In this document: in pieces, positions 46,546 through 54,062 of the stretch | Layout of the letters: the number at the start of each line of letters is the position of its first letter | Position numbering within the stretch: position 1 is the first letter of the stretch | Source: an uncultured Sphingomonadaceae bacterium | GTDB taxonomy: Bacteria > Pseudomonadota > Alphaproteobacteria > Sphingomonadales > Sphingomonadaceae | Assembly (NCBI GenBank): GCA_947488845.1 | Contig: CANLBM010000004.1 | Span: 62,001 to 126,000, forward strand | DNA length: 64,000 nucleotides | Direction of reading: 5' to 3' | Made by a program: the position numbers and the translations under genes | The notes under the pieces: generated by a model | The model's input: only the letters and a program-made list of their open reading frames with translations | Told to the model about the DNA's origin: nothing | Databases searched by the model: none

Positions 46546-47388
46546 CTATTCCTTATCTTTATCTTTTTCCTGCGCACCAGAGGGCGACTGATCCGGAGTG
46601 TCCCTGTGACGCTCCCATAAATCCGGCCGCCTTAGCCGTGTATCTTCCTCTGCCCTTTGTTTCCGCCAAGCAGCTATTTTCGCATGATCCCCCGATCGCA
46701 AGACTTCAGGGATTATGCGCCCTTCCCATATTTGAGGTCGGGTATATTGCGGATATTCCAGAATAACGTTCTCGAAACTCTCGTCATCTCCGCTAGAAGA
46801 CGCGCCCATTACCCCGGGAAGCAGCCGAATGCAAGCGTCTAAAAGCACCAAAGCGCCCATTTCTCCGCCGGACAGGATATAGTCGCCGATCGAAACTTCC
46901 TCGATGTCGCGGGCATCGAACAGACGCTCGTCAAATCCCTCGAAACGGCCGCAGATGATGGTGACGCCGGGACCGGCTGCGATTTCGCGGACACGCGCCT
47001 GTGTCAGCGGTTTTCCGCGCGGTGTCATGGCGAGAATTGGGACTTTTAAGCCCCTCCCGCCTGCGGGAGGGGTTTGGGGTGGGATTGGTTGGGGGGAACT
47101 GAGACCCACCCCCGGCCCCTCCCGCAAGCGGGAGGGGAGAAGATGCTCCATCCGCTCACTCGCAAAATCCACCGCGGCCGCCATGATATCCGCCCGGAGC
47201 ACCATGCCGGCACCGCCGCCCGCCGGCGTGTCATCGACGCTGCGATGCCTGTCGGTGGCGAATTCTCGCGGGTTGATGGTGTCGAGGGACCACTTCCCCT
47301 CCGCCATCGCCCTGCCCGCCAGCGATGTGCCAAGCGGTCCGGGGAACATATCGGGGTAGAGGGTGAGGATTTGGGCGGTGAAGGTCAT
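46546..47388 (-). CDS. trmD: tRNA (guanine37-N1)-methyltransferase with in-frame repeat insertion
   Basis: 280 aa SPOUT enzyme that methylates G37 of tRNAs reading CNN codons. It shows [80 protein letters not shown] and [20 protein letters not shown]. Between DFASERMEH and [10 protein letters not shown] lies an extra 33-residue stretch ([20 protein letters not shown]...) encoded by a G+C-rich palindromic repeat; E. coli TrmD has no residues there. All known catalytic motifs remain. The ATG at 47388 overlaps the stop of small ORF A. Confidence 0.93.
   Translation of the reverse strand: MTFTAQILTLYPDMFPGPLGTSLAGRAMAEGKWSLDTINPREFATDRHRSVDDTPAGGGAGMVLRADIMAAAVDFASERMEHLLPSRLREGPGVGLSSPQPIPPQTPPAGGRGLKVPILAMTPRGKPLTQARVREIAAGPGVTIICGRFEGFDERLFDARDIEEVSIGDYILSGGEMGALVLLDACIRLLPGVMGASSSGDDESFENVILEYPQYTRPQIWEGRIIPEVLRSGDHAKIAAWRKQRAEEDTRLRRPDLWERHRDTPDQSPSGAQEKDKDKE
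47046..47143. repeat. double-hairpin palindromic repeat inserted in trmD
   Basis: Two perfect 10-bp-stem hairpins (CCCCTCCCGC-CT-GCGGGAGGGG at 47051-47072 and CCCCTCCCGC-AA-GCGGGAGGGG at 47116-47137) flank GGGGTGGG and CCCACCCC, which also pair. The architecture is hairpin - GGGGTGGG - spacer - CCCACCCC - hairpin. A relative with the same layout lies at 49884-50002. Here the frame stays open through the whole element, about 33 codons. Confidence 0.9.
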
Positions 47389-47708
47389 TGTTTGAAACAA
47401 TAGCGCGCGACGATATAACAAGATACCCAGCTTGTTAGAAACGAAGAAATCGCAGCGATAGGTACGGCAGTAATGACTGCGTGCACCACCATCGCACAAG
47501 CATCTACGCCACATTCTTCAACTGACGTCATCATCGTTGAAATATAGAGCAACAGTCCCACAATCATCGACATTAATGGAATGGGGATCGATACGACCAA
47601 CATTATTTTCCGAGCACTCCAATTTGATCGCCATTTTTGAAGCAAATATGCAAAAGCCATCGACGTCGCAGCTACAATCGAAACAAAGATGATCAGCATA
47701 TCACTCAT
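47385..47708 (-). CDS. small membrane protein A of the rimM-trmD array
   Basis: 107 aa with three or four hydrophobic helices. Features shared with ORF C are a SIPIP/SLPIP turn before helix 2 and a Cys pair in the following loop ([10 protein letters not shown] against DHCLDGQVCG), then a Gly/Ser-rich last helix. It starts on an ATGA overlap with a decayed rimM tail and ends on an ATGA overlap with real trmD. Base composition is more A+T-rich than the flanking genes. I do not recognise a family or function. Confidence 0.7.
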   Translation of the reverse strand: MSDMLIIFVSIVAATSMAFAYLLQKWRSNWSARKIMLVVSIPIPLMSMIVGLLLYISTMMTSVEECGVDACAMVVHAVITAVPIAAISSFLTSWVSCYIVARYCFKQ

Positions 47709-47902
47709 TCCGCCTCTGCAAAATCCAAGATACTGGTCGCCGGATCATTACGAATACCTATTACGACAGCAGGCACCATGTAGTTCTTCCTGCTAACATG
47801 CTTTATTTCGATCATTTCGCTAGCACCAAATCAGTAGTTGGCAAAGATGTTGGTTATTCCCTGATGAAGAGCAAGTATTTGCGCGGTGAAGGCCAAACTC
47901 AT
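47705..47902 (-). pseudogene. decayed trmD 5' head fused to rimM 3' tail
   Basis: Read from the ATG at 47902 it gives MSLAFTAQILALHQGITNIF, then ANY, a stop, and FGASEMIEIKHVSRKNYMVP followed by AVVIGIRNDPATSILDF. The first part matches trmD ([15 protein letters not shown]). The rest aligns without gaps to the rimM C-terminus (KIFAIYEFGAGDVIEIE..., FMVPVIAIDMGSDPAI..., ADF) with one nonsense codon. Its stop overlaps the start of ORF A. This relic shows that a unit running from the rimM tail to the trmD head was duplicated. Confidence 0.85.
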
Positions 47903-48228
47903 CGCTCCTTCAATGTTAAATGCGCTGCAATCCATGCCAATGGCAATCCAATAGGAACGGACAAAATCAAAAGCTTCCACCGTACTGTGCCAACAGGAAA
48001 AGCACACATCCCCTCAGAACTTGTGCGCTGCTGAAGGTTCACTAGTTCAACAAAAAATAGTCCAAAATTGGGGATTATCCCTAAAAGACTAGCAGCTAAC
48101 GTAATAAATCGAACAGATCGTCTCGGGAATTTTAGTTTTATCCAAGCCGCGGCGCCAGACGCAATTGGCAACGAATTTACGAGAGCGAATATAGCGATCA
48201 GAATATCTTCAAGGTAGAAATAAAACAT
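47899..48228 (-). CDS. small membrane protein B of the rimM-trmD array
   Basis: 109 aa with about three membrane helices: DILIAIFALVNSLPIASGAA, FITLAASLLGIIPNFGLFFV and LLILSVPIGLPLAWIAAHL, with one Cys (SEGMCAFP) in the loop where A and C carry a pair. Similarity to A and C is weak but in the same layout. The stop overlaps a trmD-like ATG (ATGA). The start is the ATG at 48228. Function unknown; A+T-rich compared with neighbours. Confidence 0.6.
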   Translation of the reverse strand: MFYFYLEDILIAIFALVNSLPIASGAAAWIKLKFPRRSVRFITLAASLLGIIPNFGLFFVELVNLQQRTSSEGMCAFPVGTVRWKLLILSVPIGLPLAWIAAHLTLKER

Positions 48229-48255
48229 CAATCGAAACTTCCGCCTTCATAGTCG

Positions 48256-48304
48256 CCTCACCATCTCGGTGGTAAAGGACAAAGCTTGGGGCGGTGAAGG
48301 TCAT
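48256..48304 (-). pseudogene. decayed trmD 5' head (between ORFs C and B)
   Basis: The first 16 bases after the ATG site (ATGACCTTCACCGCCC) are identical to the trmD start; the following codons read MTFTAPSFVLYHRD against [14 protein letters not shown]. The ATG overlaps the ORF C stop (ATGA), as real trmD does with ORF A. The frame runs on about 17 codons and ends just inside ORF B. A short rimM-like tail before ORF B is possible but not clear. Confidence 0.7.
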
Positions 48305-48615
48305 TTCTTCTTGCGCCAGTTAATCCACAATATCGAAGTCGTCATACCGACGAAGAAACTGCCGAACATACCCACGGCGGCGCCAACGGACATGTAGACG
48401 ATGCCTTCCCGACCGCAGACCTGGCCATCGAGGCAGTGATCGGATTGCAGCCACCACAGGTTGAACAACCAGTAAAGAACCAGCAATCCGGGTATCGGAA
48501 GACTGGCCCAGAATGGCAGCCAGGCGAGGTTTATGTCCGGTTTGAGCCGTTTCGCAATCTCGACAATCGCGATGGTCAGTCCTGCGATCAGGAAGATGAT
48601 GACAATCAGGATCAT
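48301..48615 (-). CDS. small membrane protein C of the rimM-trmD array
   Basis: 104 aa with three membrane helices: ILIVIIFLIAGLTIAIVEIA, WLPFWASLPIPGLLVLYWLF and GAAVGMFGSFFVGMTTSILW. The loop between helices 2 and 3 has DHCLDGQVCG, probably periplasmic, which matches the Cys pair of ORF A. The C-terminus is basic (NWRKKK). Start ATG at 48615 overlaps the end of a rimM-tail relic; stop overlaps a trmD-head relic. The function is unknown. Confidence 0.7.
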   Translation of the reverse strand: MILIVIIFLIAGLTIAIVEIAKRLKPDINLAWLPFWASLPIPGLLVLYWLFNLWWLQSDHCLDGQVCGREGIVYMSVGAAVGMFGSFFVGMTTSILWINWRKKK

Positions 48616-48695
48616 TGCGGTTCACCATATAGGAAATAGATAACAATTGACCGTATCAGGAATTTCTTACCATTGAAGCTTGCGATTCCGGTCAC
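48612..48695 (-). pseudogene. decayed rimM 3' tail between vapC and ORF C
   Basis: In frame from a GTG overlapping the vapC stop: VTGIASFNGKKFLIRSIVIY then FLYGEPQ. FNGKKFLIRSIVI aligns with the rimM stretch ANGTKFMVPVIAI (6 of 12 identical from Asn on), and CAATGG...AAATTC...TG is shared at the DNA level. The stop overlaps ORF C's ATG. This suggests that vapBC entered after a rimM-tail duplication, or that a second tail copy survived downstream of it. Confidence 0.6.
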
Positions 48696-49075
48696 GCGGA
48701 TAGTGTCCAGTTTTCGATCTTCAGCCCCGGCACATCGGCAAAATCTTGCTCATTATTGGTCACAAGAATGGCATCAAGAGATAGTGCATGGGCCGCAATA
48801 AGCCGGTCGAAGCGCGCACGCTTGAACGGCAGGCCAGCATAGGTCTGTGCCGCTTGTGCATCAAAGGCTAGCAGCGGAATGGCTTCCAGAAATGCATCGA
48901 GCACATCGGTTGGCGGTGGTTTGTCGTTGAATGTCCCGAGGGCGATTTCTGCGTAGGAAATTGCTGAAATCGCAACGTCGCCCGGCTCACATTCGGTCAA
49001 GTGATCCGCCAATGCGGGAAACTGCCCGAGCATGGCATAAACCGCGCAGTCAGAGTCCATAAGATAACTGGTCAC
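48692..49075 (-). CDS. vapC: VapC-type PIN-domain toxin
   Basis: 127 aa PIN-domain RNase. The N-terminal acidic site is YLMDSDCAVYAML, the central glutamate lies in SAISYAEIALG, and the C-terminal acidic pair is in RARFDRLIAAHALS and LVTNNEQDFADVPGL. VapC toxins cut tRNA or rRNA when freed from VapB. Start overlaps the vapB stop (ATGA), the usual antitoxin-first order. The module sits between rimM and trmD, inside an essential operon. Confidence 0.92.
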   Translation of the reverse strand: MTSYLMDSDCAVYAMLGQFPALADHLTECEPGDVAISAISYAEIALGTFNDKPPPTDVLDAFLEAIPLLAFDAQAAQTYAGLPFKRARFDRLIAAHALSLDAILVTNNEQDFADVPGLKIENWTLSA

Positions 49076-49341
49076 GCTTCTTTGGTTCCGAGACGACCGG
49101 CCAATATACTTGGGCGCTCATCAAAGTCCTCCCGAACCGGAACCTTCAGTCCCGGTGCTTTGCCCCAGAATTTGCTGATATCAATCTTGCGCCGGGGTGA
49201 AGGAACAGGCTCGGCAATATATTTTCCATGCTCTTCACGCAGGATCATCTCTGTGCCTTCCTTTATCCCCAATGCCTTCGGTAACCGCAACGCAACGCTA
49301 TTGCCCGACTTAAAGACCTTTCCTCTATATTCTTTGGTCAT
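49072..49341 (-). CDS. vapB: VapB-type antitoxin (AbrB/MazE fold)
   Basis: 89 aa. The N-terminal swapped-hairpin DNA-binding domain reads MTKEYRGKVFKSGNSVALRL followed by PKALGIKEGTEM; the C-terminus (about 55-89) would wrap the toxin. The ATG at 49341 has GGAG 6 nt upstream and starts the standard AbrB fold; a longer frame to 49374 crosses the operator and is rejected. It neutralises VapC and represses its own promoter through the palindrome immediately upstream. Confidence 0.9.
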   Translation of the reverse strand: MTKEYRGKVFKSGNSVALRLPKALGIKEGTEMILREEHGKYIAEPVPSPRRKIDISKFWGKAPGLKVPVREDFDERPSILAGRLGTKEA

Positions 49342-49351
49342 GACCATCTCC

Positions 49352-49372
49352 GTATATACATGATGTATATAC
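49352..49372. promoter_or_regulatory. vapBC operator palindrome
   Basis: GTATATACA-TGA-TGTATATAC: perfect 9-bp half-sites with a 3-bp spacer, 11 bp before the vapB ATG. It overlaps a TATA-rich region likely to be the -10 element, which fits VapBC autoregulation. Confidence 0.85.
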
Positions 49373-49394
49373 AATGTGCCAGGCCGGGCGTCAA

Positions 49395-49883
49395 TCAGAC
49401 TGGTTCAATAAAATCGGCTTCCACAATCGCCGGATCGCTGCCCATGTCGATCGCGATTACCGGGACCATGAATTTGGTGCCATTGGCCCGCTCTATCTCG
49501 ATCACGTCACCAGCACCAAATTCGTAGATGGCGAAGATCTTGCCGAGTTCCTCGCCAGCATCCGAGACGCAGCGCAGGCCGATGATGTCGATATGGTAAA
49601 ATTCGTCTTCGTCCAGTTCCGGCAGGGCGGAGCGCGGGACGGTCAGTTCGGTGCCGCGGGCGGCTTCGGCGCCGTTGCGGTCGGTGATTTCGGCTATCCG
49701 GGCGATCGCGCCCATCTTGTGGGGCTTGACCGATTTCAGCGTCAATGCGCCGTCGTTGAACGTCTTGTGCGCCTTGAGACTATCGAGGCTGTCACAAAAT
49801 AGCTTGAGCCGGACTTCGCCGGTGATGCCGTGAGCGCCGATGATCACGGCAAGCGGGACGGCTTTGTTGGAGGCGGACGTCAT
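49395..49883 (-). CDS. rimM: ribosome maturation factor RimM
   Basis: 162 aa 16S processing factor with two domains: an N-terminal RimM barrel (VIIGAHGITGEVRLKLFCDS) and a C-terminal PRC barrel (DEFYHIDIIGLRCVSDAGEE, FGAGDVIEIERANGTKFMVP). Its 3' end is the source of the decayed copies at 47705-47850 and 48612-48695. The Shine-Dalgarno (GGGAGG, 5 nt before ATG) lies inside a palindromic repeat hairpin. Confidence 0.95.
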   Translation of the reverse strand: MTSASNKAVPLAVIIGAHGITGEVRLKLFCDSLDSLKAHKTFNDGALTLKSVKPHKMGAIARIAEITDRNGAEAARGTELTVPRSALPELDEDEFYHIDIIGLRCVSDAGEELGKIFAIYEFGAGDVIEIERANGTKFMVPVIAIDMGSDPAIVEADFIEPV

Positions 49884-50002
49884 AAGCCCCTCCCTTTCAA
49901 GGGAGGGGTTGGGGCGGGATTTGGCGAAGCCAATGCTTCGCTGCGCGAGCGATGTTTACACATCGCTACCACCCCAATCCCTCCTCTGAAGAGGAGGGGC
50001 TT
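49884..50002. repeat. double-hairpin palindromic repeat between rpsP and rimM
   Basis: Outer arms AAGCCCCTCC and GGAGGGGCTT (49884 and 50002 ends) enclose two hairpins (CCCCTCCC-TTTCAA-GGGAGGGG and CCCTCCTC-TGAA-GAGGAGGG), GGGGCGGG and CCACCCC. This is the same plan as the element inside trmD. It fills the whole gap between rpsP and rimM and carries the rimM ribosome-binding site. Confidence 0.88.
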
Positions 50003-50007
50003 TGACA

Positions 50008-50529
50008 TTAGCCCTCAGCCTTTTCGGCAGGTGCTTCTTCAGCCTTGGCTTCTTCTGCTGGCGCTGCTTCTGCAGCAGCTTCAGGAGCCGCAGCTTCTTC
50101 GGCAGCTGGTGTTTCGGCAGCAGCTTCTTCAGCCGGAGCTTCTTCTACCGGTGCAGGAGCCGCAGCGGCTTCCTTGGCGGCTTCTTCGGCAGCAGCAGCT
50201 TTTTCAGCTTTTTCTTCCAGACGTTCGGTGGCTTTTTCGCCTGGCTTGCCCTTGTTCGGGTTGCTACGCGCTTCGCGCTTCAACAGGCCGGCGGCATCGA
50301 GGAAACGGGCCACGCGGTCCGAAGGCTGCGCGCCATTTTCGAGCCAGTGCTTCGCACGCTCGGCATCCAGAACAACGCGCTTTTCGTCGTCTTTTGCGAG
50401 CAGCGGGTTGTAGCTGCCGATCCGTTCGATGAACTTGCCGTCGCGTGGTGCGCGAACGTCTGCGATAACGATCTTGTAATAAGGACGTTTCTTGGATCCG
50501 CCCCGGGACATTCTCATTGCTACTGCCAT
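50008..50529 (-). CDS. rpsP: 30S ribosomal protein bS16 with long Ala/Glu-rich C-terminus
   Basis: 173 aa, about twice the usual bS16 length. Residues 1-90 are the ribosomal domain ([53 protein letters not shown]). The rest is a low-complexity Ala/Glu/Pro tail after an Arg/Lys-rich linker ([20 protein letters not shown]). Tails like this occur in other sphingomonads as I recall, though their role is unknown. It follows ffh by 44 bp. Confidence 0.95.
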   Translation of the reverse strand: MAVAMRMSRGGSKKRPYYKIVIADVRAPRDGKFIERIGSYNPLLAKDDEKRVVLDAERAKHWLENGAQPSDRVARFLDAAGLLKREARSNPNKGKPGEKATERLEEKAEKAAAAEEAAKEAAAAPAPVEEAPAEEAAAETPAAEEAAAPEAAAEAAPAEEAKAEEAPAEKAEG

Positions 50530-50573
50530 TGTAATAAACCTTTCAAAAAATGATAAAATTAAAATTGTTACGA

Positions 50574-52037
50574 CTATTTCTTCTTATTCAATAAATTTGC
50601 CAGATCAGGTGGAAGACCGCCCGGAGACATATCCGGAAGACCGGGCATGCCAGCCATGCCGCCGCCCTGACCGCCCATGCCAGCGCCAGCGGCTCCGCCG
50701 CCGCCACCGAACATCGACATCAGCCCCTTGATTCCGCCCATCTTGCGGATGCGCTTCATCGCCTTGGCCATTTCCTGATGCATTTTGAGCAGCTTGTTAA
50801 CGTCCTGCACCGTGGTGCCGGAGCCGATTGCGACCCGCCGCTTGCGCTTGGCATTGAGCAGGCCGGGGCGCGTACGCTCTTCCCTGGTCATCGAACCGAT
50901 GATCGCATCCATACGGACCAGGACCTTGTCGTCCATCGCTCCGCCGGCCATTGCTGCCTTGGCTTTTTTCATGCCCGGCATCATCGACGCCATAGCACCC
51001 AGACCACCCATTTTGGTCATCTGGTTGAGCTGGGAGCGCAGATCATTGAGATCGAACTGGCCCTTGAGCATTTTCTCGGCGAGCGCTTCGGATTCTTCCT
51101 TGTCGACGACCTGAGCCGCCTTTTCGACCAGGCTGACGACATCGCCCATGCCCAAAATCCGGCCCGCAACGCGTTCCGGATGAAATTCTTCGAGCGCATC
51201 GATTTTTTCGCCGACGCCGACGAATTTTATCGGCTTGCCGGTAACCGCCCGCATCGACAGCGCCGCACCGCCGCGTGCATCGCCGTCCATCCGGGTGAGA
51301 ACAACACCGGTCAGATCGACCTGATCGGAGAAATTCTGGGCAACATTGACCGCGTCCTGTCCGGTCAGCGCGTCGACGACCAGCAGGATTTCCTGTGGCT
51401 GAGAGATATCGGCGACGGCCTTCATCTCGTCCATCAATTGCTGATCGACGTGAAGGCGTCCGGCTGTGTCCAGCAGAAGCACATCAAAGCCTTGCAGTTT
51501 GGCGGCTTGCAGAGCGCGTTTCGCGATCTCGACCGGTTGCTGCCCGGCGACAATCGGCAAGGTGGCAGCGCTTATCTGCTCGCCCAACACCGCCAATTGT
51601 TCCTGGGCCGCCGGACGATTGACGTCGAGCGAGGCCATCATGACCTTCTTGTTATCTTTATCTTTCAGCCGCTTGGCTATTTTTGCCGTCGTGGTCGTCT
51701 TACCGGAGCCCTGCAGACCGACCATCATCATGATCGCGGGCGGCGCGACCGACAGCTCGAGAGCGCTAACCTCGGAACCGAGCATTTCGGCGAGACCGTC
51801 ATTGACGATCTTGACCACTTGCTGACCTGGCGTGACCGATTTGAGAACCGACTGGCCAACGGCCTTCTCGGTGACCTTTTCGACGAAGTCCTTTACGACC
51901 GGGAGCGCAACGTCGGCTTCGAGCAGTGCAATCCGCACTTCACGCATCGCGCCGCGAACATCTTCTTCCCTTAGCGCACCGCGCCCACGTAGCTTGTCGA
52001 ATACTCCGCCAAGGCGGTCGCTTAACTTATCAAACAT
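50574..52037 (-). CDS. ffh: signal recognition particle protein Ffh
   Basis: 487 aa SRP54 GTPase binding signal sequences of nascent membrane proteins. The NG domain shows [45 protein letters not shown] and the final [14 protein letters not shown]. The C-terminal M domain is rich in Met and Gly ([20 protein letters not shown]) and ends with a Gly/Met-rich tail. The ATG at 52037 ([16 protein letters not shown]) is standard; the upstream frame is ignored. Its partner FtsY is encoded at 56.1 kb. It heads the ffh-rpsP-rimM-trmD-rplS operon. Confidence 0.97.
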   Translation of the reverse strand: MFDKLSDRLGGVFDKLRGRGALREEDVRGAMREVRIALLEADVALPVVKDFVEKVTEKAVGQSVLKSVTPGQQVVKIVNDGLAEMLGSEVSALELSVAPPAIMMMVGLQGSGKTTTTAKIAKRLKDKDNKKVMMASLDVNRPAAQEQLAVLGEQISAATLPIVAGQQPVEIAKRALQAAKLQGFDVLLLDTAGRLHVDQQLMDEMKAVADISQPQEILLVVDALTGQDAVNVAQNFSDQVDLTGVVLTRMDGDARGGAALSMRAVTGKPIKFVGVGEKIDALEEFHPERVAGRILGMGDVVSLVEKAAQVVDKEESEALAEKMLKGQFDLNDLRSQLNQMTKMGGLGAMASMMPGMKKAKAAMAGGAMDDKVLVRMDAIIGSMTREERTRPGLLNAKRKRRVAIGSGTTVQDVNKLLKMHQEMAKAMKRIRKMGGIKGLMSMFGGGGGAAGAGMGGQGGGMAGMPGLPDMSPGGLPPDLANLLNKKK

Positions 52038-52194
52038 GTTCCGCCTTCCTTCTTCAAAACCGCCAGTTTTCTGGCCAACGCAAAAAACGCCGATGGGCGA
52101 AACCTCGCTGATCGACGTGTGAGTTTTTCGAACTCTAAACTGGATCGGCAACACAGACATTGCCTTTGCTGCCGGCCTATTAGTCCAATACCCC

Positions 52195-52238
52195 GATAAT
52201 CGCAAGTCCGGATTTCCGATAATCGCAGGCCCGGATTT
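52195..52238. repeat. 23-bp tandem direct repeat, two copies
   Basis: GATAATCGCA-AG-TCCGGATTT and GATAATCGCA-GG-CCCGGATTT occur with a 23-bp period in the 280-bp gap between the divergent ffh and GGDEF-EAL genes. It may be a duplicated regulator site. Nothing else recognisable was seen in this gap. Confidence 0.5.
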
Positions 52239-52317
52239 TACGCAAGTATAGATTTCTGTTAACTAGAAATTGAGGACTGTCGGGGTACAAAGCGAGCAGC
52301 AACAGCGGGGAAATATT

Positions 52318-53991
52318 ATGACTGGACCAGTAGTCGACCAGCGCATAAAATCAGTGAAGAACGGATATCTTCTGTCTGCCCGACGTGATGCTGTGACCGG
52401 CATCGTCGTGATTTTGGCAATCCTCTTGTTTGCCAGCACCGGTGGTACAGTATTGTCCGACGCCATTGCTTCCCTGTCCGGAAAATCCAACGGCAGCGAC
52501 AATGTGCTAGTTTCCGCATTCCTGCTTAACATCGCCCTGATCCTGTTTGGCTGGCGCCGCTACCGGGACCTGGCCATTGAAGTCGAGGAAAGAGCGGCCG
52601 CCGAACAACGCGCCCATTCGCTTGCGATTACCGATCCGTTGACCGGATTGCTCAATCGCCGGACAATCGGAGAGAAAACAACCGATCTGGTCGATGCCGC
52701 CAGACAGAAACATAAAAGCATAGCATTCATGATGCTCGATCTCGACAATTTCAAGAATATCAACGACGTCCACGGCCACAGCGCTGGCGACCTCGTTTTG
52801 AAACAGGTTGCGAGCCGTGTTGCAAATGTCCTGCCGCCGAAAAACCTGTTGGCGCGACTGGGGGGTGATGAATTTGCCTGCGCCTTTATTTTTGATCCCG
52901 ATCAGCCCGAAATGGTTGAAAGAATTGCCGATGACGTGATCGATGCAATCGCGTCACCGATTGTCGAGAATGGCACCCATCTCGTTGTCACGACATCGAT
53001 CGGCATGTCTCGCTATGACCCGAAAGAAGATAGTGTCGACGCACTCATGCGCCAGGCCGACATCGCCATGTATAATGCGAAGAAACAGGGCCGGAACCGC
53101 CATTGCTGGTTTGACGATATCATGGAAAAGGAATTGCAAACCCGCAATTGGCTCGAAACAGAAATGCGCGCGGGCATTCCAAAGGGCCAATTTGTTCCTT
53201 ATTATGAACAACAGGTCGATCTCGCTACCGGAAAATTGACCGGGTTCGAGATGCTGTGTCGCTGGGAATCCCGGACTCAGGGCCTTATTTCACCGGAAAT
53301 ATTCATCCCGATAGCCGAAGAAACCGGCATGATCGGCGAACTCTCTCTGAGCGTCTTGCGCCAGTCGTTCGAGGACGCCAAAGACTGGGATCCGAGCCTT
53401 TCCATTTCCGTCAATATCTCGCCGGTCCAGTTGCTTGATCCTTGGCTCGCGCAAAAAATTGTCAAACTGCTCATTGAATCCGGATTTCCCGCCAATCGAC
53501 TGGAGATCGAAATTACCGAGAGTTCTCTGTTTGAAAATCTCAGCCTGGCCCAGTCCATCGTCAGCAGTCTGAAGAACCAGGGCATAAAAATCGCACTGGA
53601 TGATTTCGGCACCGGCTATAGTTCACTGGCTCACTTGCGCGCCCTGCCCTTTGACCAGATAAAGATCGACCGCAGCTTCGTCACGTCGATCATTCAAAAT
53701 CCCGAAAGCAAGGCGATTGTCAAAGCAATCACCGGCCTCGGCGAAAGTCTAGGCATGAAGATCACGGCCGAAGGCATCGAAGACAAGGAAGCAGAGAACG
53801 AATTGCGACGGATCGGATGTGCCAAAGGCCAGGGCTTTTATTATGGCCGCCCGCTGTCGGTTGTACAGACACGGGCGTTGTTGGCCGAACGCAATTTGCT
53901 GCCCGCCAAACAGGTCGAAGAAACCGAGGAACCGCAAACCATTGCCCCGGACCAGATTGTCGATGAAACTGGCCGGAAAAAATCCGCTTAA
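52318..53991 (+). CDS. membrane GGDEF-EAL cyclic di-GMP enzyme
   Basis: 557 aa. Two N-terminal membrane helices (VTGIVVILAILLFASTGGTV, VLVSAFLLNIALILFGW) are followed by a GGDEF domain with an intact site (LARLGGDEFACAF, DLDNFKNINDVHGHSAGD). Then comes an EAL domain with DDFGTGYSSLAHLRALPFDQ and KIDRSFV. The EAL signature itself reads GFEMLCRWE (Glu kept, Ala changed to Met). Both synthesis and breakdown of cyclic di-GMP are possible; the net activity is not evident. The ATG at 52318 follows CGGGGAAATATT. Confidence 0.9.
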   Translation: MTGPVVDQRIKSVKNGYLLSARRDAVTGIVVILAILLFASTGGTVLSDAIASLSGKSNGSDNVLVSAFLLNIALILFGWRRYRDLAIEVEERAAAEQRAHSLAITDPLTGLLNRRTIGEKTTDLVDAARQKHKSIAFMMLDLDNFKNINDVHGHSAGDLVLKQVASRVANVLPPKNLLARLGGDEFACAFIFDPDQPEMVERIADDVIDAIASPIVENGTHLVVTTSIGMSRYDPKEDSVDALMRQADIAMYNAKKQGRNRHCWFDDIMEKELQTRNWLETEMRAGIPKGQFVPYYEQQVDLATGKLTGFEMLCRWESRTQGLISPEIFIPIAEETGMIGELSLSVLRQSFEDAKDWDPSLSISVNISPVQLLDPWLAQKIVKLLIESGFPANRLEIEITESSLFENLSLAQSIVSSLKNQGIKIALDDFGTGYSSLAHLRALPFDQIKIDRSFVTSIIQNPESKAIVKAITGLGESLGMKITAEGIEDKEAENELRRIGCAKGQGFYYGRPLSVVQTRALLAERNLLPAKQVEETEEPQTIAPDQIVDETGRKKSA

Positions 53992-54062
53992 GTCCCTTTG
54001 TCTGACGTCACAGCGAGCCGAATTGCTGGACTCGCAGGAGCTGCGTCCCTAAATCGCCTGAC

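Noticed and set aside
47798..48034. 78-codon plus-strand frame in the rimM-trmD array
   Set aside because: It lies antisense to the rimM/trmD relic and ORF B, and the relic's protein-level match on the minus strand is much stronger evidence.
50002..50553. Ser/Phe/Cys-rich frames opposite rpsP
   Set aside because: Antisense of the Ala/Glu-rich bS16 tail; not a gene.
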